Shown: one piece after another, positions 35,800 through 42,553 of the stretch
Numbering within the stretch: the stretch's first letter is position 1
Layout of the letters: every line of letters starts with the position of its first letter
From: Tamlana crocina
GTDB taxonomy: Bacteria > Bacteroidota > Bacteroidia > Flavobacteriales > Flavobacteriaceae
Direction of reading: 5' to 3'
NCBI GenBank assembly: GCA_040429635.1
Contig: CP158972.1
Coordinates: forward strand, 95,918 to 159,917
Length of the DNA: 64,000 bases
The notes under the pieces: model-generated
Told to the model about the DNA's origin: nothing
Seen by the model: only the letters and a program-made list of their open reading frames with translations
The model's database searches: none
Position numbers and translations under genes: made by a program

Positions 35800-37146
35800 T
35801 TAATTAAAAATCGCTTTATAAATATCATTGCCATTTGCAAACAACACTAAGGCTATTAAAATAAAGAAACCAACCATTTGCGCATACTCCATAAACTTAT
35901 CGCCCGGCTTTCTTCCAGAAACCATTTCGTAAAGTAAAAACATCACGTGGCCGCCATCCAAGGCCGGAATGGGCAATAGGTTCAATACGCCCAACATAAT
36001 CGATAAAAAGGCTGTAATGCTCCAAAACGCTTGCCAGCTCCAAAAACTCGGGAAGATATCGTAAATGGCCTTAAAGCCTCCTACGCCTTTGTAAGCCCCT
36101 GTACTTGGCGTAAAAATAGCTCCTAATTGGTCCCAATATGATGCCACACGTTCTTTGGCTTTATGCATTCCAACCGGAATAGCTTCAAAAAATCCGTAAT
36201 CTTTAGTTTGGTAATCGTAATAACCCAAAGCCTCTAAAGTTTCTGGGGTTGATGCCGCAGCATACACAACCCCCAATTTCCCTTCGTCGCTAACTTTTAA
36301 CGGTAACGATAAACTCTGGTTTTCACGTTTTACGGTTGCAGTTACTTCCTGACCTTTAAATTGTTCTAAACCGTCTCTAACCTGATCGGCATATTTGGTT
36401 TTATAATCGTTAAGCGCTAAAAGTATGTCGCCTTTTTGCAATCCGCTGGCCTTGTTGTAAGACGTATCCGGAACTTGCATCACAATAAATGGCTGCCTTA
36501 AGCTTATAAAACCACGTTCTTTCGAGTCCATTAACTGAGCTAAAAAGTCTTCTGGCATTGTTATGGTCGATTGCACACCATCACGCTCAATCAACACTTC
36601 TTTTCCGAATAGCACCTTTTCAGAAATCTGTGAGAAGGTTTCAATTTTTTCGCCATCAACCGCCAAAATTTTATCACCGGTTTGCAAACCTGCTTTGTTG
36701 GCTACGGTACTTTCAATGGCCAATCCGTCTTTTATATTTTCAATCGGCAATACGCTTTCTCCGTAAAAAAAGCTCATACCAATATAGATTAAAATCGCTA
36801 AAAGGAAGTTTACAGTTACGCCGCCAAGCATAATAATTAATCGCTGCCAGGCTGGTTTCGAACGGAATTCCCATGGCTGTGGTTCTTGTGCCATTTGCTC
36901 GGTATCCATACTTTCGTCAATCATTCCAGAAATTTTCACATAGCCCCCAAGCGGCAACCAACCAATACCATATACGGTTTCACCAATCTTCTTTTTGAAC
37001 AATGAAAACTTCACATCGAAAAAGAGGTAAAACTTTTCAACCCTTGTTTTAAAAGCCTTTGCCGGGATAAAATGCCCCAATTCGTGCAGAACGATGAGCA
37101 ACGAAAGGCTTAACAAAAACTGTGATATTTTTATAACAAACTCCAT
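35800..37146 (-). CDS. rseP: RseP-family site-2 intramembrane metalloprotease
   Basis: A 448-residue M50 protease that cleaves membrane substrates (anti-sigma factors, leftover signal peptides) within the inner membrane. The zinc motif is H21-E22-L-G-H25 in the first membrane segment; the third ligand is the Asp of PALDGGHVMF near residue 385. Two PDZ domains lie between (about 125 to 205, NKAGLQTGDKILAVDGEKI; about 210 to 290, ASGLQKGDILLALNDY). The C-terminal membrane helices are intact (MVGFFILIALVLFA). Length matches E. coli RseP (450). Its own promoter is visible upstream; tRNA-Asn and tRNA-Arg follow on the same strand. Confidence 0.95.
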   Translation of the reverse strand: MEFVIKISQFLLSLSLLIVLHELGHFIPAKAFKTRVEKFYLFFDVKFSLFKKKIGETVYGIGWLPLGGYVKISGMIDESMDTEQMAQEPQPWEFRSKPAWQRLIIMLGGVTVNFLLAILIYIGMSFFYGESVLPIENIKDGLAIESTVANKAGLQTGDKILAVDGEKIETFSQISEKVLFGKEVLIERDGVQSTITMPEDFLAQLMDSKERGFISLRQPFIVMQVPDTSYNKASGLQKGDILLALNDYKTKYADQVRDGLEQFKGQEVTATVKRENQSLSLPLKVSDEGKLGVVYAAASTPETLEALGYYDYQTKDYGFFEAIPVGMHKAKERVASYWDQLGAIFTPSTGAYKGVGGFKAIYDIFPSFWSWQAFWSITAFLSIMLGVLNLLPIPALDGGHVMFLLYEMVSGRKPGDKFMEYAQMVGFFILIALVLFANGNDIYKAIFN

Positions 37147-37178
37147 AAATAGTGTCTAACAATTTTTTTACAATCGCA

Positions 37179-37186
37179 CAAAAGTA
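37179..37186 (-). promoter_or_regulatory. Bacteroidota -7 promoter element (rseP)
   Basis: On the minus strand TACTTTTG (TAnnTTTG) lies 32 bases upstream of the rseP ATG. A consensus -33 box is not obvious. Confidence 0.5.
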
Positions 37187-37284
37187 AGGTTTTAAACCAA
37201 CTTTATAAAAGACTATTGAAGAATGCAACCGTTTTTAACTGTAATTTAAGATGGCACGAAGTGTTTTCAACAGAAAAATCGTTG

Positions 37285-37292
37285 TATTTTTG
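37285..37292 (+). promoter_or_regulatory. Bacteroidota -7 promoter element (SCO1-like gene)
   Basis: TATTTTTG matches TAnnTTTG, 17 bases before the ATG at 37310. Confidence 0.5.
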
Positions 37293-37309
37293 CTAAAATT
37301 ATATTTTCA

Positions 37310-37984
37310 ATGCTATCTTTTTTTAAGGAATACAAGCGGTTTGCTATTGTTTTTTTAGCCATTTCTGTTATTATCGTTTTTATTATTTACAATACGCTAA
37401 ATGTGTACCGCCCCTTACCGATTTACCAACCAACCATGGTAAGCACCGAACTTGTTGACAGTACCCTACAATACAAAAAGAAATACCACAAAATAGCCGA
37501 CTTTAGTTTAATTAACCAAAACGGAAAAACCATAACCCAGGCCGATTATAAAGACAAAATTTACGTGGCTGATTTCTTTTTTACCACCTGCCAGACCATT
37601 TGCCCCATTATGACCGACCACATGGCGAAAATCCAAAAGGAAATTTTGAACGACGACGAAATAATGCTGTTGTCGCATTCCGTAACTCCCGAAATTGACA
37701 CCGTGGCACAGCTAAAACGCTATGCTAAAAAGAAAGGCGTAAACGATAAAAAATGGAACTTGGTTACGGGCGACAAAAAACAAATTTACGATTTGGCGCG
37801 AAAGAGCTATTTGGCAGTAAAGGACAATCCGTTTGACGGCCCGTACGATATGATTCATACCGAAAATTTCATGCTCATTGATAAAAAACGACAAATCCGC
37901 GGATTTTACGATGGCACCGACCCCGCTGAAATTGAACGTTTACTAAATGAAATTGAAATTTTAAAGGAAGAATACAACCGTTAA
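37310..37984 (+). CDS. SCO1/SenC-family copper chaperone or thiol-redox protein
   Basis: A 224-residue protein anchored by one N-terminal membrane helix (about residues 10 to 30) with a periplasmic thioredoxin-like SCO domain. The copper/redox motif is C94-x3-C98 (TTCQTICP) and the distal ligand is His183 in MIHTENFMLID. The family assembles the CuA centre of cytochrome c oxidase, or acts as a thiol reductase. The DxxxD-type loop phrase SHSVTPEIDT is present. No oxidase genes are adjacent, so the partner is not shown. A dispersed inverted-repeat element begins 8 bases past its stop. Confidence 0.93.
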   Translation: MLSFFKEYKRFAIVFLAISVIIVFIIYNTLNVYRPLPIYQPTMVSTELVDSTLQYKKKYHKIADFSLINQNGKTITQADYKDKIYVADFFFTTCQTICPIMTDHMAKIQKEILNDDEIMLLSHSVTPEIDTVAQLKRYAKKKGVNDKKWNLVTGDKKQIYDLARKSYLAVKDNPFDGPYDMIHTENFMLIDKKRQIRGFYDGTDPAEIERLLNEIEILKEEYNR

Positions 37985-37991
37985 AATAGTT

Positions 37992-38154
37992 AGAGCCTGT
38001 TTAAGAATTTATGATTGGAATTGTTATAGACCATTTTTGATGAAGTTCGAGGCGGAATTTTTAAGCATAGCCTCAGCTACGGTTCAAAATTTCAACGCAG
38101 AAATGCACAAAAAGGGACATAAGAAAACAATTGACAAATTCCTAAACAGGCTCT
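37992..38154. repeat. MITE-like inverted-repeat element (163 bp)
   Basis: The ends are near-perfect inverted repeats: left AGAGCCTGTTTAAGAATTT and, read on the minus strand from the right end, AGAGCCTGTTTAGGAATTT. Inner arms (GCGGAATTTTTAAGCATAGC against GCGTTGAAATTTTGAACC on the other strand) extend the pairing, so nearly the whole unit can fold into one imperfect hairpin. It codes for nothing. It lies between the SCO1-like gene and feoA, ending 40 bases before the feoA -7 box. Confidence 0.8.
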
Positions 38155-38193
38155 TAATATTCACAACAATTTTTTTAGCCTAAATTTTTCCCT

Positions 38194-38201
38194 TACTTTT
38201 G
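38194..38201 (+). promoter_or_regulatory. Bacteroidota -7 promoter element (feo operon)
   Basis: TACTTTTG matches TAnnTTTG and ends 26 bases before the feoA TTG. A TTTAGCCTAAA palindrome (38174 to 38184) lies 9 bases before it. Confidence 0.6.
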
Positions 38202-38205
38202 CCTC

Positions 38206-38222
38206 TTTAAAATCAATCTAAA
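38206..38222. promoter_or_regulatory. Candidate DtxR-type operator at feoA
   Basis: TTTAAAATCAATCTAAA is an imperfect palindrome just after the feoA -7 box. Its TCAATCTAAA half is identical to the operator candidate between the DtxR-type gene and the TonB receptor (42515). With TTTAGCCTAAA at 38174 to 38184 it gives feoA two possible sites. Confidence 0.45.
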
Positions 38223-38227
38223 TAAGC

Positions 38228-38464
38228 TTGCAGAATACCTTAGCACATTTAAAACGAGGCGAAATAGCCGTAATTACAGATGTTTCGTCCATCCATATTC
38301 CCTTAAAATTACTGGAAATGGGTTGCCTGCCTGGTAATACCGTACAGCTTGTTCAAGTGGCGCCTTTTCAAGACCCCATGTACCTTAACATTAACGGCTC
38401 GCATTTGGCCATTCGAAAAGAAACCGCTGCGCACATACTAATTGAAAAAGTGTCGCATGGGTAA
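38228..38464 (+). CDS. feoA: FeoA, ferrous-iron transport accessory protein
   Basis: A 78-residue cytoplasmic SH3-like protein that supports FeoB. It fits FeoA along its length: LAHLKRGEIAVITDV, LLEMGCLPGNTVQLV, and the closing SHLAIRKETAAHILIE. No ATG is suitable; the start is TTG at 38228, following the -7 box at 38194. Its stop overlaps the feoB start by 8 bases, so translation is probably coupled. Confidence 0.93.
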   Translation: MQNTLAHLKRGEIAVITDVSSIHIPLKLLEMGCLPGNTVQLVQVAPFQDPMYLNINGSHLAIRKETAAHILIEKVSHG

Positions 38465-40556
38465 ACAAATTAACGTTGCCCTTATCGGCAATCCCAATAC
38501 CGGAAAAACATCTGTATTTAACGCCCTTACCGGATTAAACCAAAAGGTGGGTAATTACCCGGGTATTACCGTCGAAAAAAAAGAAGGGGTTTGCAAATTG
38601 TCACGTGGATTAAAAGCCCACATTATCGATTTACCCGGAACGTACAGCCTTAATGCTTCGTCATTGGATGAGAGCGTTGTAATCGAACTCCTTTTAAATA
38701 AAAATGACAAAGATTTTCCTGATGTGGCCGTTGTGGTGAGCGATGTGGAAAACCTAAAGCGAAACTTGCTTATTTTCACCCAAATCAAGGATTTGGAAAT
38801 CCCAACATTGTTAGTCATTAACATGGCCGACCGCATGGCCTACAAAGGTATTTCGTTGGATATTCCGCATTTGGAAGAACAGCTCAACACAAAAATTGCT
38901 TTAGTGAGCACCCGAAAAAAACAAGGCATCGACGAGCTTAAACAACTTATTGAAGGCTACAAAGACCTTTCGACAAAACCATGTTTGGACTCCGCTGAAA
39001 TTGACAAAGATTATTTCAACAGCTTACACAAAGCCTTCCCAAACCAATTATTGTACAAACTTTGGTTGGTGATTACGCAAGATGTCAACTTCGGAAAAAC
39101 CGATCGCAACGAAATTGAAACGGTCGCCAATTTTAAAACCAAAAACAAAGCTGACCTTAAGCGTTTACAGCAAAAGGAAACCATTAAACGTTACCAATTT
39201 ATAAACAACGCCTTAAAAAAGGGGCATGCCATTGATGCTACCAAAGCAAAGGATTTGCGCTCTAAACTCGATAGGGTGTTAACCCATAAAATTTGGGGCT
39301 ACGCCATTTTCTTTTTCATACTCCTACTCATGTTTCAGGCCATTTACGATTGGTCGGGGGTTCCCATGGATTTTATTGACGAAACTTTTGCTTCATTAAG
39401 CGAATGGTCAAAAAACCAATTGCCAGCCGGAGCTTTTACCGATTTGCTGGCCGAAGGCATTATCCCGGGACTTGGCGGCATAGTGATTTTCATTCCACAA
39501 ATTGCCTTTTTGTTTTTGTTCATTTCAGTACTCGAAGAAAGCGGTTATATGAGTCGGGTAGTATTTTTAATGGATCGTATTATGCGTCGTTTCGGCCTTA
39601 GCGGAAAAAGCGTGGTGCCGCTCATTTCGGGTACGGCATGTGCTATTCCCGCGGTAATGGCCACCAGGAATATTGAAAGTTGGAAAGAACGCTTAATCAC
39701 CATTTTGGTAACGCCATTTACCACTTGTTCGGCCAGACTTCCAGTGTATTTAATTATTATTTCGTTGGTTATTCCAGAAGGGCGCTTTTTAGGTTTGGGT
39801 TATCAAGCCTTAACACTCATGCTACTCTATCTTTTAGGATTTGGAACAGCGGTAGGTTCAGCCTATATTTTAAACAAGATTTTAAAAATTAGAAGCAAAT
39901 CGTTTTTTGTGGTAGAAATGCCCAATTATAAATTACCTCTATTTAAAAATGTGGCTTTAACCGTGGTTGAAAAAACCAAATCGTTTGTTTTTGGTGCAGG
40001 AAAAATTATTTTGGCCATCTCCATCATTCTCTGGTTTTTGGCATCCTATGGTCCGGGCGACGATTTTAATAATGCCGAAGAGATTATCATTACCGAATAC
40101 GCTTCACAGAACCTTTCGGAAGACGAACTGCAACAACACATCGCTTCATATAAATTAGAAAACTCTTTTATTGGAATAACAGGTCATGCCATCGAACCCA
40201 TTATCCGTCCATTGGGCTACGATTGGAAAATTGGCATTGCCATAGTAAGCAGTTTTGCCGCACGCGAGGTATTTGTAGGCACGTTAGCAACCATCTACAG
40301 TGTGGGTAGCGACGACGAAGCCACGATAAAAAACCGAATGGCTGCCGAAATCAACCCTATTTTAGGCGGACCACTGTTCAATTTTGCTTCAGGAATTTCT
40401 TTACTCCTGTTTTATGCTTTTGCCATGCAGTGCATGAGTACTTTGGCCATTGTAAAAAAAGAAACCAACAGCTGGAAATGGCCGGTGCTGCAATTGGTGA
40501 TAATGAGTTCGTTTGCGTATATTGTAGCTTTAATGGCTTTTCAATTTTTGAAATAG
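38457..40556 (+). CDS. feoB: FeoB, ferrous-iron transporter with G domain
   Basis: A 699-residue GTPase-linked Fe(II) importer from ATG at 38457 (a TTG five codons earlier is less likely). G domain: G1 GNPNTGKT (Gly11 to Thr18), G2-region GNYPGITVEKKEG, G3 DLPGTYSL, G4 NMAD. The membrane part begins near residue 280 and contains two inverted GATE-like repeats (ISGTACAIPAVMATR with TPFTTCSARLPVYLIII; later VSSFAAREVFVGTLATIYSV). Length is slightly below E. coli FeoB (773). Operon feoA-feoB-small Cys-rich gene; candidate metal-repressor palindromes sit at the promoter. Confidence 0.97.
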   Translation: MGKQINVALIGNPNTGKTSVFNALTGLNQKVGNYPGITVEKKEGVCKLSRGLKAHIIDLPGTYSLNASSLDESVVIELLLNKNDKDFPDVAVVVSDVENLKRNLLIFTQIKDLEIPTLLVINMADRMAYKGISLDIPHLEEQLNTKIALVSTRKKQGIDELKQLIEGYKDLSTKPCLDSAEIDKDYFNSLHKAFPNQLLYKLWLVITQDVNFGKTDRNEIETVANFKTKNKADLKRLQQKETIKRYQFINNALKKGHAIDATKAKDLRSKLDRVLTHKIWGYAIFFFILLLMFQAIYDWSGVPMDFIDETFASLSEWSKNQLPAGAFTDLLAEGIIPGLGGIVIFIPQIAFLFLFISVLEESGYMSRVVFLMDRIMRRFGLSGKSVVPLISGTACAIPAVMATRNIESWKERLITILVTPFTTCSARLPVYLIIISLVIPEGRFLGLGYQALTLMLLYLLGFGTAVGSAYILNKILKIRSKSFFVVEMPNYKLPLFKNVALTVVEKTKSFVFGAGKIILAISIILWFLASYGPGDDFNNAEEIIITEYASQNLSEDELQQHIASYKLENSFIGITGHAIEPIIRPLGYDWKIGIAIVSSFAAREVFVGTLATIYSVGSDDEATIKNRMAAEINPILGGPLFNFASGISLLLFYAFAMQCMSTLAIVKKETNSWKWPVLQLVIMSSFAYIVALMAFQFLK

Positions 40557-40573
40557 AAAAAAATCACCCTCCA

Positions 40574-40711
40574 ATGAACACAATAATCCAAAATACCCTT
40601 GTAATTGCGGCCGTAGGTTTTGCCATTATATTTTTGGTTAAAAAGTTCTTTTGGAAAAAGCCTAAAAGCAAAAAGGCCTGCGGAAGCAACGGCGATTGTG
40701 GCTGCCATTAA
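40574..40711 (+). CDS. FeoB-associated Cys-rich membrane protein
   Basis: A 45-residue protein starting at ATG 40574. One membrane helix (about residues 4 to 22) is followed by a Lys-rich linker and a Cys-rich tail, ACGSNGDCGCH. It begins 17 bases after the feoB stop. Small proteins of this layout regularly follow feoB in Bacteroidota and may bind iron or an Fe-S cluster in place of FeoC; the function is inferred from position and cysteine pattern. Confidence 0.85.
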   Translation: MNTIIQNTLVIAAVGFAIIFLVKKFFWKKPKSKKACGSNGDCGCH

Positions 40712-40721
40712 TTAATTTATC

Positions 40722-40729
40722 TATATTTG
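40722..40729 (+). promoter_or_regulatory. Bacteroidota promoter (DUF1080 gene)
   Basis: TATATTTG (-7) with TTG at 40696 to 40698 (-33) and a 23-base spacer, 26 bases before the ATG at 40756. So this gene has its own promoter and is not just the end of the feo operon. Confidence 0.55.
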
Positions 40730-40755
40730 GTTTCATAAAACCAACAAACTAGATA

Positions 40756-41640
40756 ATGAAACAAAAACACGTATTATTAGCCTGCTTACTTTCTGCATTT
40801 ACCTTGGTGTCTTTTTCTCAAAGTTCCAAAAAATCCATCAGCTTACTCGATAAAGATTTAAGTCATTTTGATATTTGGTTGAGCATTCCGCACTCAACCG
40901 TAAAAGGACTTCCCGAAGGGACCTACCAATCAGACAAAATGAATTCGGGTGATCCCATTGGGCTAAACAACAATTTAAAAAACGTATTTTCTGTAATTGA
41001 ACAAGATGGCGAACCTGTATTAAAAATTACCGGTGAAATTTTTGGCGGACTCACCACAAAAAAAGAATATGCCAATTACCATTTTAGTGCTATGTTTAAA
41101 TGGGGCGACAAAAAGTGGGAACCAAGACTAGACCAAAAAAGGGACAGTGGCATTTTGTACCATTGCTACGGTGATCACGGCAGGTTTTGGAACACTTGGA
41201 AAACCAGTTTGGAATACCAAGTTCAGGAAACCGATTTTGGCGATTTTATTCCTTTAGGCGGTAATACTGCAAAACCTAAAATAGGTGCTCCCATGGTTGA
41301 AATTCGTGGCGATTTTAGTAAAGAAAAGAAATATAATCCCAATGCTGAGATGTATTCGGAAGGCAAAGGTTATATTCAAGCCGTTTCAGAACACGATGCC
41401 CCACATGGCGAATGGAACCATTTAGAAATTTACGTGGTGGGCAATGATGCCGTACACCTTATTAACGGACATGTTGTTATGGTGGTTGAAAACGCCAAAA
41501 AACACGACGGATCTATTTTAGATAAAGGCCAGATTCAAATACAAAGCGAAGCGGCCGAATGTTATTACAAACAACTTACATTAACACCCATCAAAAAATT
41601 TCCGAAAGCCATAAAAAAACAAGTACGGTTTAAAAAGTAA
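40756..41640 (+). CDS. Secreted DUF1080 (3-keto-disaccharide hydrolase-like) protein
   Basis: A 294-residue exported protein: signal peptide [21 protein letters not shown], then a single DUF1080 beta-jelly-roll domain. Typical phrases are [52 protein letters not shown] and the closing [19 protein letters not shown]. The domain is lectin/GH16-like in fold; some DUF1080 proteins hydrolyse 3-keto-glucosides, others only bind sugar. No oxidoreductase of the 3-keto pathway is adjacent, so activity is open. Monocistronic, followed by a MITE-like element. Confidence 0.88.
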   Translation: MKQKHVLLACLLSAFTLVSFSQSSKKSISLLDKDLSHFDIWLSIPHSTVKGLPEGTYQSDKMNSGDPIGLNNNLKNVFSVIEQDGEPVLKITGEIFGGLTTKKEYANYHFSAMFKWGDKKWEPRLDQKRDSGILYHCYGDHGRFWNTWKTSLEYQVQETDFGDFIPLGGNTAKPKIGAPMVEIRGDFSKEKKYNPNAEMYSEGKGYIQAVSEHDAPHGEWNHLEIYVVGNDAVHLINGHVVMVVENAKKHDGSILDKGQIQIQSEAAECYYKQLTLTPIKKFPKAIKKQVRFKK

Positions 41641-41666
41641 ACCTCAGCAGACTTTAAAAAAACCAA

Positions 41667-41795
41667 AGGCTTCCTAAAAAGTTTAAATTGAAGTAATTTG
41701 TCACATTGAGCGCAGTCGAAATGCATTAAAGACAAAGAAGACAATGTTTTCGATTCCTCTCAAAATCACTATCCTCAAGACTTTTTAGACAGCCT
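41667..41795. repeat. MITE-like element carrying the TGTCA-GAGCGCAGTCGAA repeat
   Basis: 129 bp bounded by inverted ends: AGGCTTCCTAAAAAGT on the left and, from the right end on the minus strand, AGGCTGTCTAAAAAGT (14 of 16 equal). Inside (41699 to 41724) is a copy of the widespread dispersed motif of the TGTCAnnnTGAGCGnAGTCGAA type. The end sequence resembles that of the 37992 element (GAGsCTGTyTAArAA). It lies between two convergent genes. Confidence 0.75.
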
Positions 41796-41806
41796 CTTGT
41801 TGGTAC

Positions 41807-42463
41807 TTATTCTTCTATAACAAACAAATTATTGGCCACAGTTTGCGAAATACTCATTTCGGCACCGTTTATTTTAATCACCATAGAATCATCAAAATCT
41901 TCGCGAGACACCACACTGATTTCCGAGCCTAACGCAATCTTATGTTTGTCTAAATATTTTAGGAAGGCCGACGAGGTATCTTTTACACCTACGCAAACCC
42001 CTTTGGCATTTTCAGTCAAACTGAACAGCAACACTTTATCCGATTTTTTAATATCGCCAGATTTATCCGGAATCGGGTCGCCATGCGGGTCGTGGGTAGG
42101 GTAATCCAACAACTTATCGAGTTCGTTAATTAACTTTTCCGATTTTATGTGCTCCAATTGTTCGGCTATTTCGTGAACCTCATCCCATGAGAAATTCAGC
42201 TTTTCAACCAAAAACACTTCCCACAACCGATGTTTTCTAACCACATCGGCAGCAATTTTTTTCCCTTTGCCCGTTAAGGTAGCCCCTTGATAACGCTTGT
42301 AATTCACATATCCTTTTTCGGCCAATTTTTTAACCATATCGGTTACCGACGAAGCCTTGGTTTCAATGGCTTCAGCAATACTATTGGTACTCACCGTTAA
42401 AGTGCCGTATTTACCCAACTGATAAATGGTTTTAATATAGTTCTCTTCCGTTAGCGTTATCAT
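41807..42463 (-). CDS. DtxR/MntR-family metal-dependent transcriptional regulator
   Basis: A 218-residue regulator: winged helix (about 1 to 65, SNSIAEAIETKASSVTDMVKKL), dimerisation and metal domain (about 66 to 140, VVRKHRLWEVFLVEKLNF), and a C-terminal FeoA/SH3-like domain (about 148 to 218). By comparison from memory with DtxR and MntR, His78, Glu82 and His97 match the DtxR ancillary site. Glu101, Glu104 and His105 match the primary site in MntR form, but Asn8 and Lys11 replace MntR's Asp8 and Glu11. Metal choice (Mn or Fe) is therefore unclear. It is divergent from a TonB receptor, with a palindrome between their promoters, so autoregulation and control of metal uptake are likely. Confidence 0.94.
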   Translation of the reverse strand: MITLTEENYIKTIYQLGKYGTLTVSTNSIAEAIETKASSVTDMVKKLAEKGYVNYKRYQGATLTGKGKKIAADVVRKHRLWEVFLVEKLNFSWDEVHEIAEQLEHIKSEKLINELDKLLDYPTHDPHGDPIPDKSGDIKKSDKVLLFSLTENAKGVCVGVKDTSSAFLKYLDKHKIALGSEISVVSREDFDDSMVIKINGAEMSISQTVANNLFVIEE

Positions 42464-42481
42464 CCTATTTTAATTTAAATG

Positions 42482-42489
42482 CAAATATA
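42482..42489 (-). promoter_or_regulatory. Bacteroidota -7 element (DtxR-type gene)
   Basis: On the minus strand TATATTTG matches TAnnTTTG, 18 bases before the ATG at 42463. The operator candidate lies 25 to 41 bases upstream, over the expected -33 box. Confidence 0.55.
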
Positions 42490-42514
42490 GTTTAATCATT
42501 ATTTTAAATCTATT

Positions 42515-42530
42515 TTTAGGTCAATCTAAA
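42515..42530. promoter_or_regulatory. Candidate DtxR-type operator between divergent genes
   Basis: TTTAGGTCAATCTAAA is a near-perfect palindrome (arms TTTAGGT/ATCTAAA, 6 of 7 paired), similar in form to DtxR/IdeR boxes. It lies 8 bases before the -7 box of the receptor gene and over the -33 region of the regulator gene, so one bound dimer could repress both. Confidence 0.6.
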
Positions 42531-42538
42531 TTAATATT

Positions 42539-42546
42539 TATATTTG
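42539..42546 (+). promoter_or_regulatory. Bacteroidota -7 element (TonB receptor)
   Basis: TATATTTG matches TAnnTTTG. Transcription would start near 42553, which places ATG 42554 at the very 5' end and makes GTG 42578 a credible start. Confidence 0.55.
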
Positions 42547-42553
42547 CACAAAA

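Noticed and set aside
38442-38456. TTG at 38442 as the feoB start
   Set aside because: Adds MKKCR, not family-like; ATG 38457 gives the normal N-terminus and the usual short overlap with feoA.
41699-41724. CRISPR-like repeat unit
   Set aside because: Only single scattered copies with no regular spacers and no cas genes; these are dispersed palindromes.
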